Below, piece by piece: positions 16,052 to 26,211 of a DNA stretch of 64,000 nucleotides. Location: the NCBI GenBank assembly GCA_022652485.1, contig JALCRK010000004.1, positions 52,751 through 116,750 of the forward strand, given 5' to 3'. Position numbers and translations under genes: made by a program. Under the pieces are notes generated by a model, which saw nothing but the letters and a program-made list of their open reading frames with translations, had not been told where the DNA came from and ran no database searches. Position 1 is the stretch's first letter. Each line of letters starts with the position of its first letter. This stretch comes from Sphingobium sp. Its GTDB lineage: Bacteria > Pseudomonadota > Alphaproteobacteria > Sphingomonadales > Sphingomonadaceae.

Positions 16052-16693
16052 ATGAACAAAGCTGGAATATTCACTGCCCTTATGGGGACTCTGGCGCTTG
16101 CCGCCTGCTCGCCGCCCGCTGGTGATGCGAACAACAGTGCCGCCGCTTCCGCCGAGACGGACCTCCACGGCGCGGCGATCGGCGGGCCGTTCACGCTCAC
16201 CGATCAGGATGGCAAGCAGCGGAGCTGGGCGGATTTCAAGGGACGGTATCGCCTTGTCTATTTCGGCTACAGCTTTTGCCCGGATGTTTGCCCGCTCGAT
16301 CTGCAACGGATCGCGCAAGGGTTGCGGCTGTTCGAGAAACAGGCTCCGGAACGCGGGTCCAGGATCCAGCCGATCTTCATCACAGTCGATCCGGAGCGGG
16401 ATACGCCGCAGGTGCTCAAGACCTATGTTGCCGCGTTCCATCCCCGTATGGTCGGCCTGACCGGGACGCCGGAGCAGATCGCGACAGTCGCAAAGCAATT
16501 CGTCACGGTTTACAGCAAGGTCGAGAACAAGGGCAGCAGTGGCTATCTGGTCAGCCATACGCGCACGCCCACTCTGTTCGATCCCAGCGGCGCGCCAATC
16601 GTGATGATGCCGGTCGATGATCCCGCGACGCCGGAGAAGGACGAGGGCGCCCCCGAGCTGGTCGCGGCTTCGCTGTCTCGCTGGGTGAAGTAA
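16052..16693 (+). CDS. SCO1/SenC family copper chaperone lipoprotein
   Basis: Thioredoxin-fold protein expected to deliver copper to the CuA site of cytochrome c oxidase or to act as a thiol-redox partner. From ATG 16052 the 213-residue product starts with a lipoprotein signal (LALAACS, Cys 19). The copper motif CPDVC is at residues 76-80 and the third ligand His is probably H169 in [12 protein letters not shown], so all ligands are present. No cytochrome oxidase genes are near. The YcgN-like gene starts four bases after its stop. Confidence 0.92.
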   Translation: MNKAGIFTALMGTLALAACSPPAGDANNSAAASAETDLHGAAIGGPFTLTDQDGKQRSWADFKGRYRLVYFGYSFCPDVCPLDLQRIAQGLRLFEKQAPERGSRIQPIFITVDPERDTPQVLKTYVAAFHPRMVGLTGTPEQIATVAKQFVTVYSKVENKGSSGYLVSHTRTPTLFDPSGAPIVMMPVDDPATPEKDEGAPELVAASLSRWVK

Positions 16694-16697
16694 GGCG

Positions 16698-17135
16698 GTG
16701 AGTCTACGGGCCCGTTTCTGGGAGCTGCGGCTGGCGGAGCTGGATAGCGCGGAGTGGGAGGCGCTCTGCGACGGGTGCGGCAAATGCTGCCTGCACAAGG
16801 CGGAGGACGAGGACAGCGGGCGAATCTATTTCAGCAACATCTGTTGCAGGATGCTGGACAAGGAGCGCGCCTGCTGCACCGATTATCCCAACCGGCGCGC
16901 GCATGTGCCGGATTGTGTATCGCTCACTCCTGAAACCGTGGGGACTATCGCCTGGTTGCCCCGCACCTGCGCCTATCGTCTGCGGGAAGAGGGCGAGCCG
17001 CTGCCGGATTGGCATTATCTGATCTGCGGCGACCGGGAGGCGGTACACCGCGCGGGCGAGTCGGTGCGCGGCTGGACGGTCGACGAGGCGGAAGGCCAGG
17101 ATATTGAAGATCATCTCGTTTCGCGCGAAATCTGA
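16698..17135 (+). CDS. YcgN-like cysteine-cluster protein (UPF0260)
   Basis: Conserved protein of unknown role with a putative metal-binding cysteine cluster. In 145 residues it has CDGCGKCC near residue 25, then [14 protein letters not shown] and CVSL, the YkgJ/YcgN pattern, and a later CAYR and ICGD. It starts at GTG 16698, four bases after the SCO1 gene. Proximity to a copper chaperone is suggestive of metal handling but is not proof. Confidence 0.85.
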   Translation: MSLRARFWELRLAELDSAEWEALCDGCGKCCLHKAEDEDSGRIYFSNICCRMLDKERACCTDYPNRRAHVPDCVSLTPETVGTIAWLPRTCAYRLREEGEPLPDWHYLICGDREAVHRAGESVRGWTVDEAEGQDIEDHLVSREI

Positions 17136-17838
17136 GCTGCCGGAGACGCCCACGCTGGATATCGGCGGGCGTCAGGTGCCGGTGATTGTCCGCCGCCATC
17201 CGAACGCAAAAGGCTACAGGTTGCGGTTCGATGCGGTAGGGCAGGAACTGCGGCTGACGATGCCCTCGCGCGGTTCCGCGCGCGCCGCGCTGCACTGGGC
17301 AGCCGAGCAACGCGACTGGATTGCACAGCAGCTTGCCTCCGCGGCGGGTGCGGTGCCGTTGGTTCCCGGCGTACGCGTGCCGGTGGAGGGGGTGGAGCGG
17401 GAAATCCTGTGGGATCGCTCCTCTGCGCGCTCGCCCCGGCTGCAAGATAGCGCGCTGGTGGTAGGCGGCCCGCAGGAATCGGTCGGTGCACGGGTGGTTC
17501 GCTGGCTTAAGGGCAGGGCGCTCGAAACCCTGCGCGCCGAAACATTCGATATGGCCGAGGGCGCGGAGCTTTCTGTGGTGTCCGTTTCAGTGGGAGACCC
17601 CAACCGCCGCTGGGGCAGTTGCTCGTCGTCAGGTGCTATCCGCTATAGCTGGCGGCTGATCCTCGCTCCGCCGGAGGTACGTCGCGCGACGGTGGCGCAT
17701 GAGGTCGCCCATCTGCTGCACATGGACCACAGTCCCGCTTTCCATGCCGCCCATGCCGAGCTGCTGGGCGAAGACCCCACGCCCGCGCGCCTGTGGTTGC
17801 GGCAACATGGATCGGCATTGCATCGCTTTACAGCTTAG
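17104..17838 (+). CDS. YgjP-like metal-dependent peptidase (DUF45)
   Basis: Predicted zinc metalloprotease of the YgjP/M48-related family. The 244-residue protein has [10 protein letters not shown] (169-178) and the zinc-binding motif [12 protein letters not shown] with H199, E200 and H203, all intact. The start is TTG 17104, inside the 3' end of the YcgN-like gene with AGGA a few bases before it; a later GTG near 17175 is the alternative. The 3' end overlaps the convergent penicillin-binding protein gene by 11 bases. Substrate unknown. Confidence 0.85.
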   Translation: MKIISFRAKSELPETPTLDIGGRQVPVIVRRHPNAKGYRLRFDAVGQELRLTMPSRGSARAALHWAAEQRDWIAQQLASAAGAVPLVPGVRVPVEGVEREILWDRSSARSPRLQDSALVVGGPQESVGARVVRWLKGRALETLRAETFDMAEGAELSVVSVSVGDPNRRWGSCSSSGAIRYSWRLILAPPEVRRATVAHEVAHLLHMDHSPAFHAAHAELLGEDPTPARLWLRQHGSALHRFTA

Positions 17839-19894
17839 GCGGCGGCACCTTCTTCGGGTCTGTTGCTGGCGGAGCCTTGGCGGCGGGGCGATCCCTGCCC
17901 AGTACATCGTCGATCCAGCGCTGATCGAGTCTGCCCTGCGGCTGGTTATCAGAGGGGCTAGCCTGATCGTCCTGCGTCGAGGGATAGCGGTCCTGCGGTC
18001 CATTGGGCAGCGGGTTGCCGTCTTCATCGACATAGCTGGTCTGATCGGCATTGCCGAAATAGGCTTCGTTGTCCGGTTCCAGCTGCCATTCCGGCAATGT
18101 CACCTGGGTATCGAACTGCTCGACCGGGCGCTTCGCGACCGCGACGCGCATATATTGGGCAAAGGCGCGGGCGGGGGCGGCGCCGCCCTGTAGACCGGGA
18201 ATCGGCTTGGCCTTGTCGTTGCCCATCCAGACGCCGGTGGTGATGCCGCTGGAGAAGCCGAGGAACCAGCCATCCTTGTTGCTGCTCGTCGTACCGGTCT
18301 TGCCCGCGACCGGCCTGCCGATCTGCGCTGCGCGGCCGGTGCCGATGTTGACGGCGGTTTGAAGCAGATCGGTGATCCCCGCTGCTACCCACGGGGCGAC
18401 GAGCACGCGGCTGGTATCGTCCTGATGGCTGTAGAGCAGGCGGCCATCGGCGGTGGTCACTTTCGTAATACCATAGGGCGTTACCGCGATCCCCTTGCGC
18501 GCGACGGAGGCGAAGGCGCGGGTCATGTCGATCAGGCGCACGTCGGAGGAACCGAGCACCATTGAGGGATGCGTGTTGATCTCCGTGGTGATGCCGAAGC
18601 GCCGCGCCATGTCCGCAATGGTGCCGAAGCCGACTTCCTGCCCCAGCTTGGCCGCCACGGTGTTGATCGAATAGGCAAAAGCGGTGCGCACGTCGATTTC
18701 GCCCGCGTTCTTGCCGTTGCTGTTGCGCGGGCTCCAGCCCTCGATCTCGACCGGCTCATCTACGACATGGGTGTCAGGATTATAGCCCCCCTCCAGCGCG
18801 GCGAGATAAACGAACAGCTTGAAGGCGGACCCCGGTTGCCGCTCCGCCGTGGTGGCGCGGTTGTAGTTGGAGCTGACATAATCCAGCCCGCCGACCATCG
18901 CGCGCACGGCCCCATCGCGATCCATCGAGACCAGTGCGCCTTGCGCGCTCTTGGGCGTGTTTCTGGTAAGGGCATCTGTTGCGGCGCGCTGCATGTTGAG
19001 ATCGATAGTGGTATAGACCTCGAGCGGCTCATTGGGTTCGTCGATCAGCATGTCGAGCTGGGGCAAGGCCCAGTCGGTGAAATAGCGCACGCTGTTCTGC
19101 GGTGCTTCAGGGGCGAGGGCGACGCGGGCGAGGCTGGCGGCGTCACGCTCGCGCTGGGAGATCGTGCCGTTGTTGCGCATCACATCGAGGACGACGGATG
19201 CGCGGCCGACGGCTGCCTTGGCGTCCGCCGTGGGGCTATAGTTGGAAGGAGCCTTCACCAGCCCGGCGATGATCGCCGCTTCCGGCAGGCTCAGGTTCGT
19301 GCCGGGATGGCCGAAGAACTTGCGGCTCGCCGCATCGACGCCATAGGCGCCGCCGCCGAAATAAACCTTGTTGAGGTATAGTTCGAGGATCTGGCGCTTC
19401 GAGAATTTGCGCTCCATCGCCAGCGCGAGAATCATCTCCCGCGCCTTGCGTCCGAAGGAATAGCTGTTGTTGAGGAAGATGTTGCGGGTGAGCTGCTGGG
19501 TAATGGTCGACGCGCCCTGAAGCCGCCGCCCCGTGCCGCGATGCTGGATGGCGAACCAGCCTGCCCGCGCCATGCCGACGGGATCGACGCCGGGGTGATA
19601 ATAAAAGCGTTTGTCCTCGACGCTGACCATCGCATCCTTCATCACCTGCGGGATCTGATCGATGGTGAGCCAGCGGCCGAAACTGGGGCCGAGCGATACG
19701 ATTACGGAGCCGTCCGCCGCATGGACGCGGATCATCTGGCCGTTGGGCGAGGACTTGAGGCTTTCGTAGGAAGGCAGGGACTGCATCGCCACGATGACCG
19801 CAGCCACCAACGCGATAAGGCCAGCCGCCGCCGAGAAAGCACCGATCTTGAACAGGCGGACGAGCCAGAGTCTCACGCCTTGCGCCTTCGCCAT
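17828..19894 (-). CDS. Class A penicillin-binding protein (PBP1A-like)
   Basis: Bifunctional peptidoglycan glycosyltransferase/transpeptidase anchored in the inner membrane (segment about 15-37). Of 688 residues, the GT51 domain (about 55-235) has EDKRFYYHPGVD (93-104) with the catalytic Glu and STITQQLTRN (129-138). The transpeptidase domain has SAFK with nucleophile S356, SIN (409-411) and KTGT (532-535). The C-terminal 70 residues are Pro/Asp-rich and probably disordered. No OB-like insertion typical of E. coli PBP1a is evident. Single gene, divergent from nothing close. Confidence 0.95.
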   Translation of the reverse strand: MAKAQGVRLWLVRLFKIGAFSAAAGLIALVAAVIVAMQSLPSYESLKSSPNGQMIRVHAADGSVIVSLGPSFGRWLTIDQIPQVMKDAMVSVEDKRFYYHPGVDPVGMARAGWFAIQHRGTGRRLQGASTITQQLTRNIFLNNSYSFGRKAREMILALAMERKFSKRQILELYLNKVYFGGGAYGVDAASRKFFGHPGTNLSLPEAAIIAGLVKAPSNYSPTADAKAAVGRASVVLDVMRNNGTISQRERDAASLARVALAPEAPQNSVRYFTDWALPQLDMLIDEPNEPLEVYTTIDLNMQRAATDALTRNTPKSAQGALVSMDRDGAVRAMVGGLDYVSSNYNRATTAERQPGSAFKLFVYLAALEGGYNPDTHVVDEPVEIEGWSPRNSNGKNAGEIDVRTAFAYSINTVAAKLGQEVGFGTIADMARRFGITTEINTHPSMVLGSSDVRLIDMTRAFASVARKGIAVTPYGITKVTTADGRLLYSHQDDTSRVLVAPWVAAGITDLLQTAVNIGTGRAAQIGRPVAGKTGTTSSNKDGWFLGFSSGITTGVWMGNDKAKPIPGLQGGAAPARAFAQYMRVAVAKRPVEQFDTQVTLPEWQLEPDNEAYFGNADQTSYVDEDGNPLPNGPQDRYPSTQDDQASPSDNQPQGRLDQRWIDDVLGRDRPAAKAPPATDPKKVPPPKL

Positions 19895-19983
19895 GCCCGT
19901 TCGTTCCGCGCTGTTATCCCGATATGCGGCTTAGCCCGTTGGGGAATCCGCCGCAAGCCCATGCCCCCAAAGCAGCTTGTCGA

Positions 19984-20376
19984 TTAACGGGGCTTGAACT
20001 CCAGCGAAGCGCTATTGATGCAATAGCGCAGGCCATTGGGCCCCGGCCCATCGGGAAAGACATGGCCCAGATGGCCATCGCAGCGCGCGCAGCGCACCTC
20101 GGTGCGGATCATGCCGTGGCTCATGTCCCTATGCTCGTCGATGGCTTCACCTTCGAGGGGGGCGGTGAATGCGGGCCAGCCGCACCCGCTGTTATATTTT
20201 TCGCCACTGTCGAACAATTGCGCGCCGCACCCGCCGCACAGATAGGTGCCATCTGCGAAAGTGTGATCATATTCGCCCGTGAAGGCGCGTTCGGTGCCCG
20301 CCTGCCGCAGGATATGATATTGCTCGGCGGTCAGTTTCGCGCGCCATTCGTCGTCGGTGAGGATCAGCTTTTCCAT
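19984..20376 (-). CDS. msrB: Peptide-methionine (R)-S-oxide reductase
   Basis: Repairs methionine-R-sulfoxide in proteins. The 130-residue protein has both zinc CxxC pairs (C47/C50 and C96/C99) and the catalytic Cys C119 in [13 protein letters not shown]. No signal peptide, so it acts in the cytosol. No msrA is present in the window. Confidence 0.97.
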   Translation of the reverse strand: MEKLILTDDEWRAKLTAEQYHILRQAGTERAFTGEYDHTFADGTYLCGGCGAQLFDSGEKYNSGCGWPAFTAPLEGEAIDEHRDMSHGMIRTEVRCARCDGHLGHVFPDGPGPNGLRYCINSASLEFKPR

Positions 20377-20454
20377 AGATATAATATGTTCCTTCGTACC
20401 CGGCCATGCAAGCCGCGCATTCTTGTTCGTCCCGATTTCAGGGCCGGTTACAGT

Positions 20455-21480
20455 CTATCGGTTGCGTTCGGCCTGGCGGGTGATGGTCAGCAATTCCTGT
20501 CGCACCGCTACATCTCCCGGACCCAGCGAGGTGCGGGTCATGCGCTCCGCCTCGAGCAGGCGGTGGATCAGCTTCTCCATCGTCGCGCCCGGCCACGCCC
20601 GCGCCTGCCGCTGCACGGTGGCTTTTTCCTTCCAGAAGATGGCCTTGCCTTCGCTTTCCATCGCCTTGTCCATGCTGCCGCTCCGCTCGAACGCGGACTG
20701 GATCTGCGCGATCAGCAGCGCGCGGTTGAGCAAGGGGCGGGTGACGCTGGCAAGGGGCGTGGCGCTCGCTTGCGCCATCGCCAGCTCATGATGGAGAGCC
20801 GCGACATCGCCGCCCAGCACCGCGTTGACGAGCGGCGTAACGTCACTTTCGACGGTTTCGGCGGAAAGCGCGTCCAGTGCCGCGGCCGTGGCCTCGACCG
20901 GATGATCGGGCGCGGCATCGAGATAGAGGGCGAGCTTTTCCACCTCTCCCGCCATCAGCGCGCGGTCGTTCCCGGTGAGATCGGCGATGCGGCGCGCGAG
21001 ATCGGTCGACAGGCGCAGCCCCAGCTCCCGCGCCTGTGCCTGCGCGATCTGCACCGCCTCGCGCTCATCTGGGGCATAGCTGGCGAAGGCGAGCACGGCG
21101 GGCGCATCGAGGCACAGCTTCGCGAGCTTGCTGGTGTTCCGGATGCCGCCCGCTATCATGACCACCGGGTTGCCCGCCTGCGGCGCCTGCAGCAGCGCTT
21201 CGATCGCTGCAACGCTTTCCTCGCCCGCCCCCATGATCCGTATCCAGCGCCTGTCGCCGAACATGGAAAGGGCGGCGGCTTCATCCGTCAGCCGTGCCGG
21301 GTCGGTCTTGAGCACTGCCGGTTCGAGGTCGATGCGCTCGGCTCCCTCGCCCATCGCCCGTTCCATCCGCCTGGCGAGCGCGGCGCTGCCCGCTTCGTCA
21401 GGCCCGTAAAGCAGAAAAAGCCGGATATCGAGGGGCGGTGCGTCGAGCCCTTTTTCGATCTGCGAGCGGTTCGCCTTCAC
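20455..21480 (-). CDS. holA: DNA polymerase III delta subunit
   Basis: Clamp-loader subunit that opens the beta clamp. The 341-residue protein has the HolA layout: LFLLYGPDEAGSAALARRM near the N-terminus in place of an active P-loop, central IMGAGEESVAAIEALL, and a helical C-terminal collar. It overlaps lptE by four bases upstream, in the order leuS-lptE-holA commonly seen in proteobacteria. Confidence 0.93.
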   Translation of the reverse strand: MKANRSQIEKGLDAPPLDIRLFLLYGPDEAGSAALARRMERAMGEGAERIDLEPAVLKTDPARLTDEAAALSMFGDRRWIRIMGAGEESVAAIEALLQAPQAGNPVVMIAGGIRNTSKLAKLCLDAPAVLAFASYAPDEREAVQIAQAQARELGLRLSTDLARRIADLTGNDRALMAGEVEKLALYLDAAPDHPVEATAAALDALSAETVESDVTPLVNAVLGGDVAALHHELAMAQASATPLASVTRPLLNRALLIAQIQSAFERSGSMDKAMESEGKAIFWKEKATVQRQARAWPGATMEKLIHRLLEAERMTRTSLGPGDVAVRQELLTITRQAERNR

Positions 21481-22004
21481 GGCGCCGCTTTGGCGCCCGG
21501 AGCGTGGTCCGTGGCGAGTTTTTGCGCCATCCGCGTGACGATCTGATCGGCGACGGTATCCGCCAGCCTCTCCAGCGCGGTATCTTCGGCGGCGATGGTG
21601 GCAAATTCGCTGCCCGGCGCGTCGAAGCTCGAATCGGATGCGGCCGTCATGTCCATCACCAGAACGCCGGTGGCCGCATCGAACAACTGATAGCGCGCGC
21701 GCAACTGACGCCGCTCGCGCGTCACCGTATCGCCCTGACGCACACCGAAGCCCGCGATCTGGTCATCCAGTTCGACATGAAGCCGGTAGCTGGGGCCGTC
21801 GCCCCCCGAGATAGGCGCAATCCTGTCTTTCAGCGCATTGGCGACAAGCCACCCCGCCTTGCCCTCGATCGGGTCGATCGTCACCGTGCCGATCGCGCGC
21901 GCCACCGCCCCACGGGAGCCATTGGCATAGAGCGGATGCAGGCCGCACGACGCCAGCGTGGGTAGTGTGGCGGCGAGGCAGGCAAGGGCGACAAGGCGCT
22001 TCAT
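21477..22004 (-). CDS. lptE: LPS assembly lipoprotein LptE
   Basis: Outer-membrane lipoprotein that plugs the LptD barrel during lipopolysaccharide insertion. The 175-residue product has a lipobox ending at C20 (TLASCGLHPLYA, the characteristic LptE GFxPLY-like start of the mature part). It overlaps leuS and holA by four bases each. Other Lpt genes (lptC, lptA, lptB) are at 51.4-53.6 kb; lptD is not in the window. Confidence 0.9.
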   Translation of the reverse strand: MKRLVALACLAATLPTLASCGLHPLYANGSRGAVARAIGTVTIDPIEGKAGWLVANALKDRIAPISGGDGPSYRLHVELDDQIAGFGVRQGDTVTRERRQLRARYQLFDAATGVLVMDMTAASDSSFDAPGSEFATIAAEDTALERLADTVADQIVTRMAQKLATDHAPGAKAAP

Positions 22005-24514
22005 AGCACTATGTTGACCAGCCTGTCGGGTACCACAATGATTTTCTTTGGAGGCGCGCCATCGATAGTGCGCGCTACATTCGGCGCGGCGAGTGCCAGC
22101 GCCTCGAGCTGGTCCTTTGGCAGGCCTTTGGCGACGGTGATGGTGTCGCGCAGCTTGCCCATCACCTGCACGGCGACCGTCACTTCATCCTCGACCAGAA
22201 GGGCGGGATCGACCTCGGGCCATGCGGCATCGGCAATGAGGCCGCTTTGCTCCATATCCGCCCAGGCTTCCTCGGCGAGATGCGGCACCATCGGCGCCAC
22301 GAGCAACGCGAGCGCGCGGATCGCGGCGGTGCGGCTGGCGGAAGCGTCGGCCTTCTCGATGACGTTGGCCAGCTCGTAGATCTTCGCCACCGCCTTGTTG
22401 AACGACAGTGCCTCGATGTCCTTGGCCACGCCGTCGATGGTCTGGTGCAGCTTGCGATCGAGCGCCTTGTCCTCGCCGGTGGCGGCGTCGTCAGCCTCAC
22501 CGAACAGGCGCCACAAGCGGTTCACAAAGCGCCAGGAGCCTTCGATGCCGCTCGCCGTCCACGGCAGGTCGCGCTCCGGCGGACTGTCGGACAGCATGAA
22601 CCAGCGCACCGCGTCCGCGCCATATTGGTCGATGATGTCATCGGGATCGACGACATTCTTCTTCGACTTGGACATCTTCTCGACGCGGCCGAGCGTGACG
22701 GCCGCGCCGCCATCGATCACCACATAGCCTTCGCCCCGCTTCTCGACCTCTTCGGGCGCGAGCCATTTGCCCTCGGGCGATTTATACGTCTCGTGCGTCA
22801 CCATGCCCTGCGTGAACAGGCCGGCGAACGGTTCCTTGACGGCGATCTTGCCGCAGTAATTGAGGGCGCGGGTCCAGAACCGGGCGTAGAGCAGGTGGAG
22901 GATCGCGTGCTCGATCCCGCCGATATATTGCCCCACCGGCAGCCAGCTCTCCGCCACGGCCTTGTCGAACGGCTTGTCGTCCGGCTGGCTGGCGAAGCGG
23001 ATGAAATACCAGCTCGAATCGACGAAGGTGTCGAGCGTGTCCGTCTCGCGCCGGGCGGGCTTGCCGCAGCCGGGGCAATCGACATGCTTCCAGGTCGGGT
23101 GGCGCTCCAGCGGATTGCCGGGGATGTCGAAGCTCACATCATCAGGGAGCACGACCGGGAGCTGGCCTTTCGGCACCGGCACCACGCCGCAAGCATCGCA
23201 GTGGATGAACGGGATCGGTGTACCCCAGTAACGCTGGCGCGAGACGCCCCAGTCGCGCAGCCGCCAAATGGTCGTGCCCTTGCCCCAGCCTTCCGCCTCG
23301 GCGCGGGCGATGACGGCGGCCTTGGCGGCCTCCACCTCCATGCCATTGAGGAAATCCGAGTTGATGAGGGTGCCCGGCCCGACATAGGCCTCGTCGTTCA
23401 CCGGTACATCCTTGCCATCGGGCGAGACGACGCGGGGCGTGGCGAGCATATATTTGCGCGCGAAGTCGAGGTCGCGCTGGTCGTGCGCGGGGACGGCCAT
23501 CACCGCGCCGGTGCCATATTCCATCAGCACGAAATTCGCGACGAACAGTGGCAGCTTGGCCCCGGTGAACGGGTGGATCACCGAGATGCCGGTGTCGAAG
23601 CCCAGCTTCTCCTGCGTTTCGATCTCGGCGGCGGCGGTGCCGGTCTTGCGGCACTCGTCGATGAAGGCGGCCAAGTTGGGATTGTCGTTGGATACCCGGA
23701 GCGATATCGGATGATCGGCGGCGATGGCGGCGAAGCTGGCGCCGAAGATGGTGTCCGGCCGGGTGGAGAACACCTCCAGCCTTTCTATATCACCCACTAC
23801 AGTATCAAGCGCGAAGCTGAATTGCAGGCCGACCGACTTGCCGATCCAGTTCTCCTGCATCAGCTTCACCTTGTCCGGCCACTGATCGAGCGTGTCCAGC
23901 CCATCGAGCAGATCGTCCGCGAACTGGGTGATCTTGAGGAACCACTGGCTCAGCTTGCGCTTCTCGACCGGCGCGCCCGAGCGCCAGCCCTTGCCGTCGA
24001 TCACCTGCTCGTTCGCGAGCACGGTCATGTCGACCGGATCCCAGTTGACCGCGCTTTCCTTGCGATAGACGAGGCCCGCCTCGTAAAGATCAAGGAACAG
24101 CGCCTGCTCCTGCCCGTAATAATCGGGCTCGCACGTCGCCAGCTCGCGGCTCCAGTCGAGCGCGAAGCCGAGGCGCTTCAGTTGCGCCTTCATGTTGGCG
24201 ATGTTGGAGCGGGTCCACTCGCCGGGATGCACCTTCTTTTCCATCGCGGCATTTTCGGCCGGCATCCCGAACGCATCCCACCCCATAGGATGCAGCACTT
24301 CATAGCCCCGCATCCGGCGGAAGCGCGCCAGCACGTCGCCCATCGTGTAGTTGCGGACATGGCCGATATGGATGCGCCCGGAAGGATAAGGGAACATCTC
24401 CAGAACATAGGAGCGCGGCTTCGCACTGGTGTCATCGGCGCGGAAGCTCTGCTTCTCGTCCCATATGCGCTGCCATTTGGCGTCCGCTTCCAGCGGGTTG
24501 AAGCGCCTCTGCAT
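22001..24514 (-). CDS. leuS: Leucyl-tRNA synthetase
   Basis: Class I aminoacyl-tRNA synthetase charging tRNA-Leu. The 837-residue protein has HIGH at 49-52 (within YPSGRIHIGHVRNY), a large editing insertion with the TGAVMAVPAHDQRD segment, and KMSKS at 613-617. Full length for the bacterial enzyme. It leads a coupled leuS-lptE-holA run. Confidence 0.98.
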   Translation of the reverse strand: MQRRFNPLEADAKWQRIWDEKQSFRADDTSAKPRSYVLEMFPYPSGRIHIGHVRNYTMGDVLARFRRMRGYEVLHPMGWDAFGMPAENAAMEKKVHPGEWTRSNIANMKAQLKRLGFALDWSRELATCEPDYYGQEQALFLDLYEAGLVYRKESAVNWDPVDMTVLANEQVIDGKGWRSGAPVEKRKLSQWFLKITQFADDLLDGLDTLDQWPDKVKLMQENWIGKSVGLQFSFALDTVVGDIERLEVFSTRPDTIFGASFAAIAADHPISLRVSNDNPNLAAFIDECRKTGTAAAEIETQEKLGFDTGISVIHPFTGAKLPLFVANFVLMEYGTGAVMAVPAHDQRDLDFARKYMLATPRVVSPDGKDVPVNDEAYVGPGTLINSDFLNGMEVEAAKAAVIARAEAEGWGKGTTIWRLRDWGVSRQRYWGTPIPFIHCDACGVVPVPKGQLPVVLPDDVSFDIPGNPLERHPTWKHVDCPGCGKPARRETDTLDTFVDSSWYFIRFASQPDDKPFDKAVAESWLPVGQYIGGIEHAILHLLYARFWTRALNYCGKIAVKEPFAGLFTQGMVTHETYKSPEGKWLAPEEVEKRGEGYVVIDGGAAVTLGRVEKMSKSKKNVVDPDDIIDQYGADAVRWFMLSDSPPERDLPWTASGIEGSWRFVNRLWRLFGEADDAATGEDKALDRKLHQTIDGVAKDIEALSFNKAVAKIYELANVIEKADASASRTAAIRALALLVAPMVPHLAEEAWADMEQSGLIADAAWPEVDPALLVEDEVTVAVQVMGKLRDTITVAKGLPKDQLEALALAAPNVARTIDGAPPKKIIVVPDRLVNIVL

Positions 24515-24584
24515 TCTCTGTCATGCTCCCTGCCGGGCGCATCTACCCATGCCCCGGCTCAAATAATGGGGGTAGGTGGGGCGA

Positions 24585-25040
24585 TCAGTCCTTCTCGCCG
24601 ATCGCGGTGCGGCGCAGGTCGCGCGCCTTGGTGAGGATGACCTCTTCCAGCTTTTGCACGGTCGCGGCCTGCACCGGCACCTCGACCCACTGGCCGTTCT
24701 GGCTTACCTGGCGGCTGGCGGCGACCCGCAGCGCATCGGCGCGCAGATCCTGATCGAGGATCGTCACCGTCACCTTCATGCGCTCCCCGGCGGCATTGGG
24801 GTTGGCATACCAGTCGGTCACGATCACGCCGCCGTTCGAATCGGTCTGCACCAGCGGCATGAAGGACAGGGTTTCGAGGCTGGCGCGCCACAGATAGGCG
24901 TTGACGCCAATCGTCGTCACCTTGGAGGCCGCAAGATCCGCCTTGGGGCGCTTGTTGCCATGCGAGCAGGCGGACACGCCCGCGAGCGTGGCGACCGCAG
25001 CCACCGAAAGGATGAGACGGGAGGAGAACCGCGATATCAT
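24585..25040 (-). CDS. DUF3576 lipoprotein
   Basis: Predicted lipoprotein of 151 residues of a conserved alphaproteobacterial family without known function. The signal ends in GVSACS with lipidation Cys 25. The central part has TIGVNAYLWRASLETLSFMP and VIVTDWY, typical of DUF3576. It lies 70 bases upstream of leuS in the same direction and may be cotranscribed with it; outer-membrane location is inferred from the lipobox. Confidence 0.82.
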   Translation of the reverse strand: MISRFSSRLILSVAAVATLAGVSACSHGNKRPKADLAASKVTTIGVNAYLWRASLETLSFMPLVQTDSNGGVIVTDWYANPNAAGERMKVTVTILDQDLRADALRVAASRQVSQNGQWVEVPVQAATVQKLEEVILTKARDLRRTAIGEKD

Positions 25041-25273
25041 GGCGCACTTTCTTGTCTGGGCGGCCGGGCGAAAAGTAACGCCGAGGCCCGCATATCCTGC
25101 TTCTATAGCCCGGCGGGAATATTCGGCAAGCCTTGGAAATGCAGTAGCGGGTTCACAGAGCCGGGGGGCTGTGTATTTTATGCCACGGCGGCAAAAAAAT
25201 GTGCGGCAATGCTGGAATTTTCGCGGCTTCGGGCGTAGTATCCGGCATAGAAGCCATAAGAGTCGGAAGAGAG

Positions 25274-25993
25274 ATGGCCGGGTTCAGGGAGTTTCTTGGC
25301 ATAACGGTGCTGGCAGGCGCAGCGCTTGCGGTTGCGGTTCCCGCCACGGGGGCCGTGAACGGGCTACTGCGTTTGCGCGGATCGGTGCCGGTGTCCCTCA
25401 ACGAGCTGGGCAGCATCGCCTCCTTCACGCCCGCGATTCACGATCCCAAACTGTCTTCCGCCTATGAGCACGCGGTGCTCAATCGCGGCAGCCGCGTCTT
25501 CCGCTTCACGCCGACCAGCGGCTCGCTGAGCGGGCGCCGCTCGATCACGGTGCTGGTGCGCTCGGACAGCATGGTCGGGCGGGCGGACGATCACCGCGCC
25601 CAGGGGCTGGGGCTGGCACCGCTGGCGTTCAACCTCGATGCGTCGCGCGGTTGGCGCAAGTTCGCGATTCCCGATGCGGTGGGCAGCAAGGCGCTCGATC
25701 CGGTGCTGTCGGATGAGCTGGCCGGTGCGCGCAATTTCTCGCTGGAGAACAAGCCCTCGCGGCTTCAGCCCGATGTCCAACTCGATGCGAAACGCGATAT
25801 CGGCACCGCACCGCAGACGCTGGCGGGCGAAAGCAAGCTGAGCGTCGCGATCGGCAGCAGCTATTCGCTGACGCGCAACCTCAACGTCACCGCCGGCGTG
25901 CGCTATGCCGGGCCGGACAACCGCCTTGCCCCGCTGACCGACCGGCGGAAGGATGATCAGGCGGTGTATGTGGGCACGAAGTTCAAGTTCTAG
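25274..25993 (+). CDS. Unknown secreted protein with outer-membrane-like C-terminus
   Basis: I do not recognise this 239-residue protein. ATG 25274 is chosen because it follows GAAGAGAG and starts a signal-like segment (residues 1-27, ending PATGA). The middle is low in hydrophobic runs; the last 45 residues alternate polar and apolar residues (LSVAIGSSYSLTRNLNVTAG, then DDQAVYVGTKFKF) and end in Phe, like the last strands of outer-membrane barrels. It stands alone between divergent DUF3576 and a TetR gene. An outer-membrane or surface role is only an inference. Confidence 0.65.
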   Translation: MAGFREFLGITVLAGAALAVAVPATGAVNGLLRLRGSVPVSLNELGSIASFTPAIHDPKLSSAYEHAVLNRGSRVFRFTPTSGSLSGRRSITVLVRSDSMVGRADDHRAQGLGLAPLAFNLDASRGWRKFAIPDAVGSKALDPVLSDELAGARNFSLENKPSRLQPDVQLDAKRDIGTAPQTLAGESKLSVAIGSSYSLTRNLNVTAGVRYAGPDNRLAPLTDRRKDDQAVYVGTKFKF

Positions 25994-26171
25994 AACGCGC
26001 TGCGTTATATCTGACGCAGGCAGCGCATTCCGGTTTTTTTGATATCGCATCGGTTTGACCGAAAAGCCGGGCCGTAGGCATCTGACTCCGGCTCGCCCAC
26101 TTTACCTTCGGCGAACTGCGCTTCGGTATGATGCGGCGGATAGCTCAATCAGATCATTTCCCGAGTCGACG

Positions 26172-26183
26172 ACCGTTTACGGT
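26172..26183. promoter_or_regulatory. Candidate operator of the TetR-family gene
   Basis: ACCGTTTACGGT is a perfect 5-2-5 inverted repeat 28 bases before the TetR start codon; a related half (GGTCTACGGTG) follows at 26197-26207. Position and symmetry suit autoregulation. Confidence 0.35.
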
Positions 26184-26211
26184 GATCTTCGAAATGGTCT
26201 ACGGTGCCACC

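Noticed and set aside
19924..21546. Plus-strand frame of about 540 codons opposite msrB and holA
   Set aside because: It crosses two well-supported genes and their spacer and matches nothing.
22247..24634. Long plus-strand open frame of about 795 codons opposite leuS
   Set aside because: It is a shadow of the leuS codons in high-GC DNA; it has no recognisable domain, while leuS has all its motifs.
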